This document shows, piece by piece, positions 60,241 through 64,000 of a stretch of 64,000 nt of DNA; the stretch's first letter is position 1, and every line of letters begins with the position of its first letter. The stretch lies in the NCBI RefSeq assembly GCF_028769735.1, contig NC_088172.1:56451075-56515074 (forward strand), written 5' to 3'. Under the pieces are notes generated by a model. The model was given only the letters and a program-made list of their open reading frames with translations. It made no database searches and was not told where the DNA came from. The stretch comes from Zonotrichia leucophrys gambelii. Its lineage: Eukaryota; Chordata; Aves; Passeriformes; Passerellidae. Position numbers and translations under genes: made by a program.

Positions 60241-61019
60241 ATGCATGTGTGCTTCTGTGGGTATGCAGGGATCTGAGGGTGAATGGCAAAATGCCAGTCT
60301 ACAGCACTGCTTCCAGATAATGTCTGCTCCACAATGACACCCAGGTTAAAAGATAGCTACAGCTTTTTTAATAGCAGAACTTCACCCAGACATTGCTCTT
60401 GCACTGAGTCCTAGAATGTATGACAGGAAATTCAGTAGCAATTTCTACTTCTCACAGTCACTTTCTGGGTATAACTTGCCCAGCACTCCTGTGACAAACA
60501 ACTTACGATGTTACACACTTCAAATGAATTATCAGTTTCTACTCTGTTTCCACGGAGTTAGTGGCAGAGTGGAAATTGATCAAAATGAGTTAAAAATGGT
60601 TTGACCAGACTCACTTGTTGATTGTACATGGCTCAGAAAAGCCGGTGAAAGGGAAAGAATTGAGAAGAGAATGTGAAAATGAGTAGAGGTCAGATCTAGA
60701 GAAGGTGAAAAAGCAAACCACTAAAAAAAAGCCCCAACAAACCAACCCTCTGAAAAACCCAAGCCATCCTTCCTGGATCTCAAGACAAAGAAATTAAGCT
60801 GGGAGGATGCAAGAGAGAAAAGGAGGATGAGCAGCGTGACAGCACAGACAAGAAAAAACGTTGTAGTGTGACCCTTGGCATCTTCCCAGCATAAGGAAAC
60901 TTGATGAACATTTAATCCAACCACATTCTTCATGGGTCTTCTGCCTCTCTTAGCAGCCCAGAAGCTCATCTGTGGTGAGGAAAGTAGAAGGACAAGTCTC
61001 CCAGTGTGACCTCTGCCTG
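60241..61019. other. Intergenic, no gene seen
   Basis: Nothing recognisable; short chance frames only. Confidence 0.5.
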
Positions 61020-61720
61020 GCAATACATAACAGTGACATATTAAATATGATTAATATTTTCTTCAGAACTGAGTTTACAAAAATACATGCTCAGCTGTGG
61101 TCAGCAAACAAAACCATAATGTGGTGCCTATCACAGCACAAACAGTGTATTAATGGAGCCATTAATCACCATCAAAACTGTATTAGGAGTGAAGATAGCC
61201 AAAGAGAGCTTAACTGACAGCAAGTGGCCATAAACCTGTCCAAAAACTAATTTGATTACCATCATACCAGCATCTGTGCCACTTATGAGGGTTCATTTTT
61301 TTGATGAAATTATGTAGACAAGTCGTTCATGCGTATAATAGACATCTAAATCATGGTAAACATGTTGTTGGCATGAGAAGTAGTTAAAGAAAGTGGGACA
61401 TTGCTTTGCAGGTGAAATTTCAGGCAAAATGCACTGTTGGTGTCACAACAGTTGGTTAGAAAACCGTTGTCAAACTCATCTTGCCAAGCCGTGAGTGAGG
61501 AATGTTTTTGATCCACATTCAACAGAATAAACGCTGCTGAAAGTCAGGGGATGTTGGGAGCCTCTAGCTATTTGCAAGAAGGACGGCTTTTGCCAATATA
61601 AACTCTTGCTCTTTATCAGCTATAAATATTCCCTACAAACAATCTGTTTTATTCATAGACAGTTGGACCCATTATGTTTTGGTCTTGACAGACGGGACAG
61701 TAGGATGCTGCATTTAAATG
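61020..61720. promoter_or_regulatory. Candidate conserved element with paired homeodomain sites
   Basis: ATTAATGG (61149-61156) and CCATTAAT (61159-61166) are exact inverted partners separated by two bases. Further ATTA cores occur near 61048-61055 and 61240-61260, with ACAAAC words nearby. Unique AT-rich sequence. It resembles a developmental enhancer; this is not shown. Confidence 0.45.
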
Positions 61721-64000
61721 ACACAGACTGTATAGGAATGTATTTCCAGATGATAACTGAGCCTGGAGCTTCCACATAAATCAGGGGAGGGAAATTATTC
61801 TGTAAGAAATATGTTCAGATTTCAGCCTCATAAATACAGAGAGAAACCAAATTTTTGGGGCTTCTTCACTTTTATGTGAGCATTTTAATGATCATTTTAG
61901 GCAGCTACCAAGAAATTCACGTTCACTATTAGTAATGTTATGCACAAGAGAAGTCTCTCAGGAAAGTAAAAGATAAGGTTGTCCCATCTACATCTAACTA
62001 AGAGGCTGAAGTGTGAAAAGATCTCTGTTTTGGAGGTCAGGGATAATTGGATTTTCTGGCAGAACAGAACTGTCCAATTGACAAGATGAATGCAGACTAA
62101 AAATCACTGTTTCCCCACTTGCTTTACCATGCTGCATAGGGTAGGTAGGGGTGAATGGGTAGTTACATGCAGAGCCACCACTGAAAGGAAGGGACAAGAG
62201 CTTGTTGCTCAATTAAGAAAAGTATTTGAAAGCCAGGTAGTCATGTGAAGCTGTGCCTGCTTTAACTTGCCATCTCTAAATAGACTTAGCATGTCTGAAG
62301 GTCTCAGGCCATTTCAAGTGTATCCCAGGTATGTGCTGCGCATATGCTGAGCCCCATATAATATAATTGAATATGGGGCAGAAAGCGGATCAGTCCTCAG
62401 AGAGGGAGACTGTTTCTTCAAACGAGATGTTAATGGTAGAGTGAGTGACATTTATCTCCAGTCCTTTTATGAATCACTGAGACACAAACAGAGTACACCT
62501 TGCCTTTGCTGTGAGCTGTGCCTCAAGCTGTGGGAAGCTGCCTGCCATTCACAAGCCAGTGCCTTGTAGGCAGCTCCATCTTACCTGAGTTCGCAGATGG
62601 GCCATTCCCCAGGTGGGTCTGGCAAAACACTTCTCATTAATCATTGCTTAAAACCCTCTCAGTGGGAAGACCTCAGGTTAGACATCATTTGGAAACAAAT
62701 TGGGTGAAAAATAGCTCTGACAATAAGGAGCCCACACAGAATTCCCCTGTGAGAGCTTCAGCAGTGTGAAAACAGACTCTTCCAGGACACTAAATGATCT
62801 GTCAGTTAGCAAATGACATTATAATCCAGTTTTATGCCACTGACAAATCAAAGCCTTTGCTGTGTTTCCTCATTTTTTTCCCTCTATTTTCCCCCTTCAC
62901 CCCCTTTAAAGTGACAAAATATTTCAGTTAGGAGAGATAGCCAAGTTGTAAATGCTTCCAGGGACAAACCTAAGCCTTTCAGGGTTGCATTGTTGTCTCT
63001 CTTCTTCCTGTGCTGCCATTAACAGCAGAACCCCCCCACAATGTACCAGGCCCATCATAAGAGAGCATCAGGCTGCCCAAGCCCTCCAACCCCACTGGTG
63101 CTGGCCACAGGGTGCAGCTGTGCCCAGCCCTGCCCAGCAGGATTCCCACTTCTGTTCCAGCTTGAGTGTATTTACCAACATCCTGTTAGATTAATTTTTA
63201 AAATAAAGCTTTAAAATTAGGCATAGAATCAAGTGCTTTTGTGAGTGGAAGCTACAGTAACTATTTGAAAGCAAAAACCTTGCGCAGCCTGATTTTATCT
63301 CGTTAATTGTTAGTATTTACTTTCAAGCAGTGGCACTTCATGCCAGTGGTAATTCTGGGTCCTCAGAGACATTAAGTATTGACCAGCTCCAGGGAACTTA
63401 AAAACGATGTTTTTCCTCTGTCTCCATCATTGCTTCTTTTCTCAAGTACAGTGTTAAATTGACTCAGGCCTTAGGCAACAGAAAAAAGGAGATGAAAAGG
63501 AGATGGTGAATCTAGAGCATAATTTACCCAAACTGAGCAGAGGAGCAAAGTATAATATGGGGCAAGTCTGACATTCTTCACTGACGTACATAGAGCATAG
63601 CCCAGCTACCACACACAGGCATGGACACAGGCAAAACACACTGCAGCTAGGGGCTTAAAAAGCCAGCAATTATTAAAACTCAAGTTTTGCATCTTGATGA
63701 TGTTCACATTGATTTATCTACATGAATGTCTGCCTACACATTACACTAGAAAAAGTTATGGCCTCATTTTTGATGGATTCCAGCTGTGATGCCCAGTGTT
63801 CTTGCATGTTGTAATTTTTCGAAGTCTCTCAGTTGTTAGTCCTAACACAACCTGTTTTGGAGTTTGAATAGCAGAAATAGACATCAGTCAGGATCAGGCA
63901 GTCACTGTCAGCTGGGAGTCATCGCCATGTGATACCAAATGTGCAGCAACCTGTTGGGGTTTTGCTTTCCTACTGAAATGTCCCTAAGGAACTTAAGACT
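61721..64000. other. Intergenic to the window end, no gene seen
   Basis: Noncoding sequence with short frames only. No mobile element or RNA gene was recognised. The expected next gene on this side by vertebrate synteny (IFNGR1) is not reached. Confidence 0.5.

Overview
The window reads as nuclear DNA from a bird, possibly a songbird. The evidence is one intact, intronless developmental transcription factor gene of vertebrate type, a decayed CR1 LINE fragment with the CR1-type octamer tail, a retroviral solo LTR, very low transposon content, and long simple repeats next to CpG islands. Species cannot be fixed from the sequence alone; another CR1-bearing sauropsid is possible.

Only one protein-coding gene can be supported: OLIG3 (19768-20589, + strand), a 273-residue basic helix-loop-helix repressor of the dorsal neural tube. 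Its transcription unit can be read almost whole: a TATA box at 19470-19477, a 5' UTR of about 270 bases without any upstream ATG, an uninterrupted coding exon, and a U/AU-rich 3' UTR ending near a poly(A) signal at 21813-21818. The gene lies inside a cluster of CpG-rich blocks spanning about 15840-23400. The blocks are separated by four long polypyrimidine simple repeats, all with pyrimidines on the OLIG3 coding strand.

Left flank (1-15840): no gene. It is AT-rich gene desert with several stretches that look like conserved regulatory DNA (about 4905-5460, 8106-8780, 12156-12310, 15130-15790).

Right flank (23400-64000): also gene desert. It holds an ATAAAT hexamer array (24049-24155), a CR1 fragment (25376-25491), a 5-copy minisatellite alternating 30/29 bp (27895-28042), a 603-bp solo LTR in minus orientation with exact 4-bp target duplications (30578-31180), and further enhancer-like blocks near 38540, 43330, 50540, 56290, 59790 and 61020. 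Two of these share an unusual 8-2-8 inverted arrangement of homeodomain-type half-sites.

The layout fits a developmental regulator embedded in its own regulatory landscape. In human, OLIG3 lies in a large 6q23 gene desert between TNFAIP3 and IFNGR1. With OLIG3 on the + strand here, conserved synteny would put TNFAIP3 off the left end and IFNGR1 off the right end; neither is visible. I found no evidence for a new protein system. The observations most worth checking are regulatory or structural. Conservation claims are judgements from motif content and texture, not from alignment.
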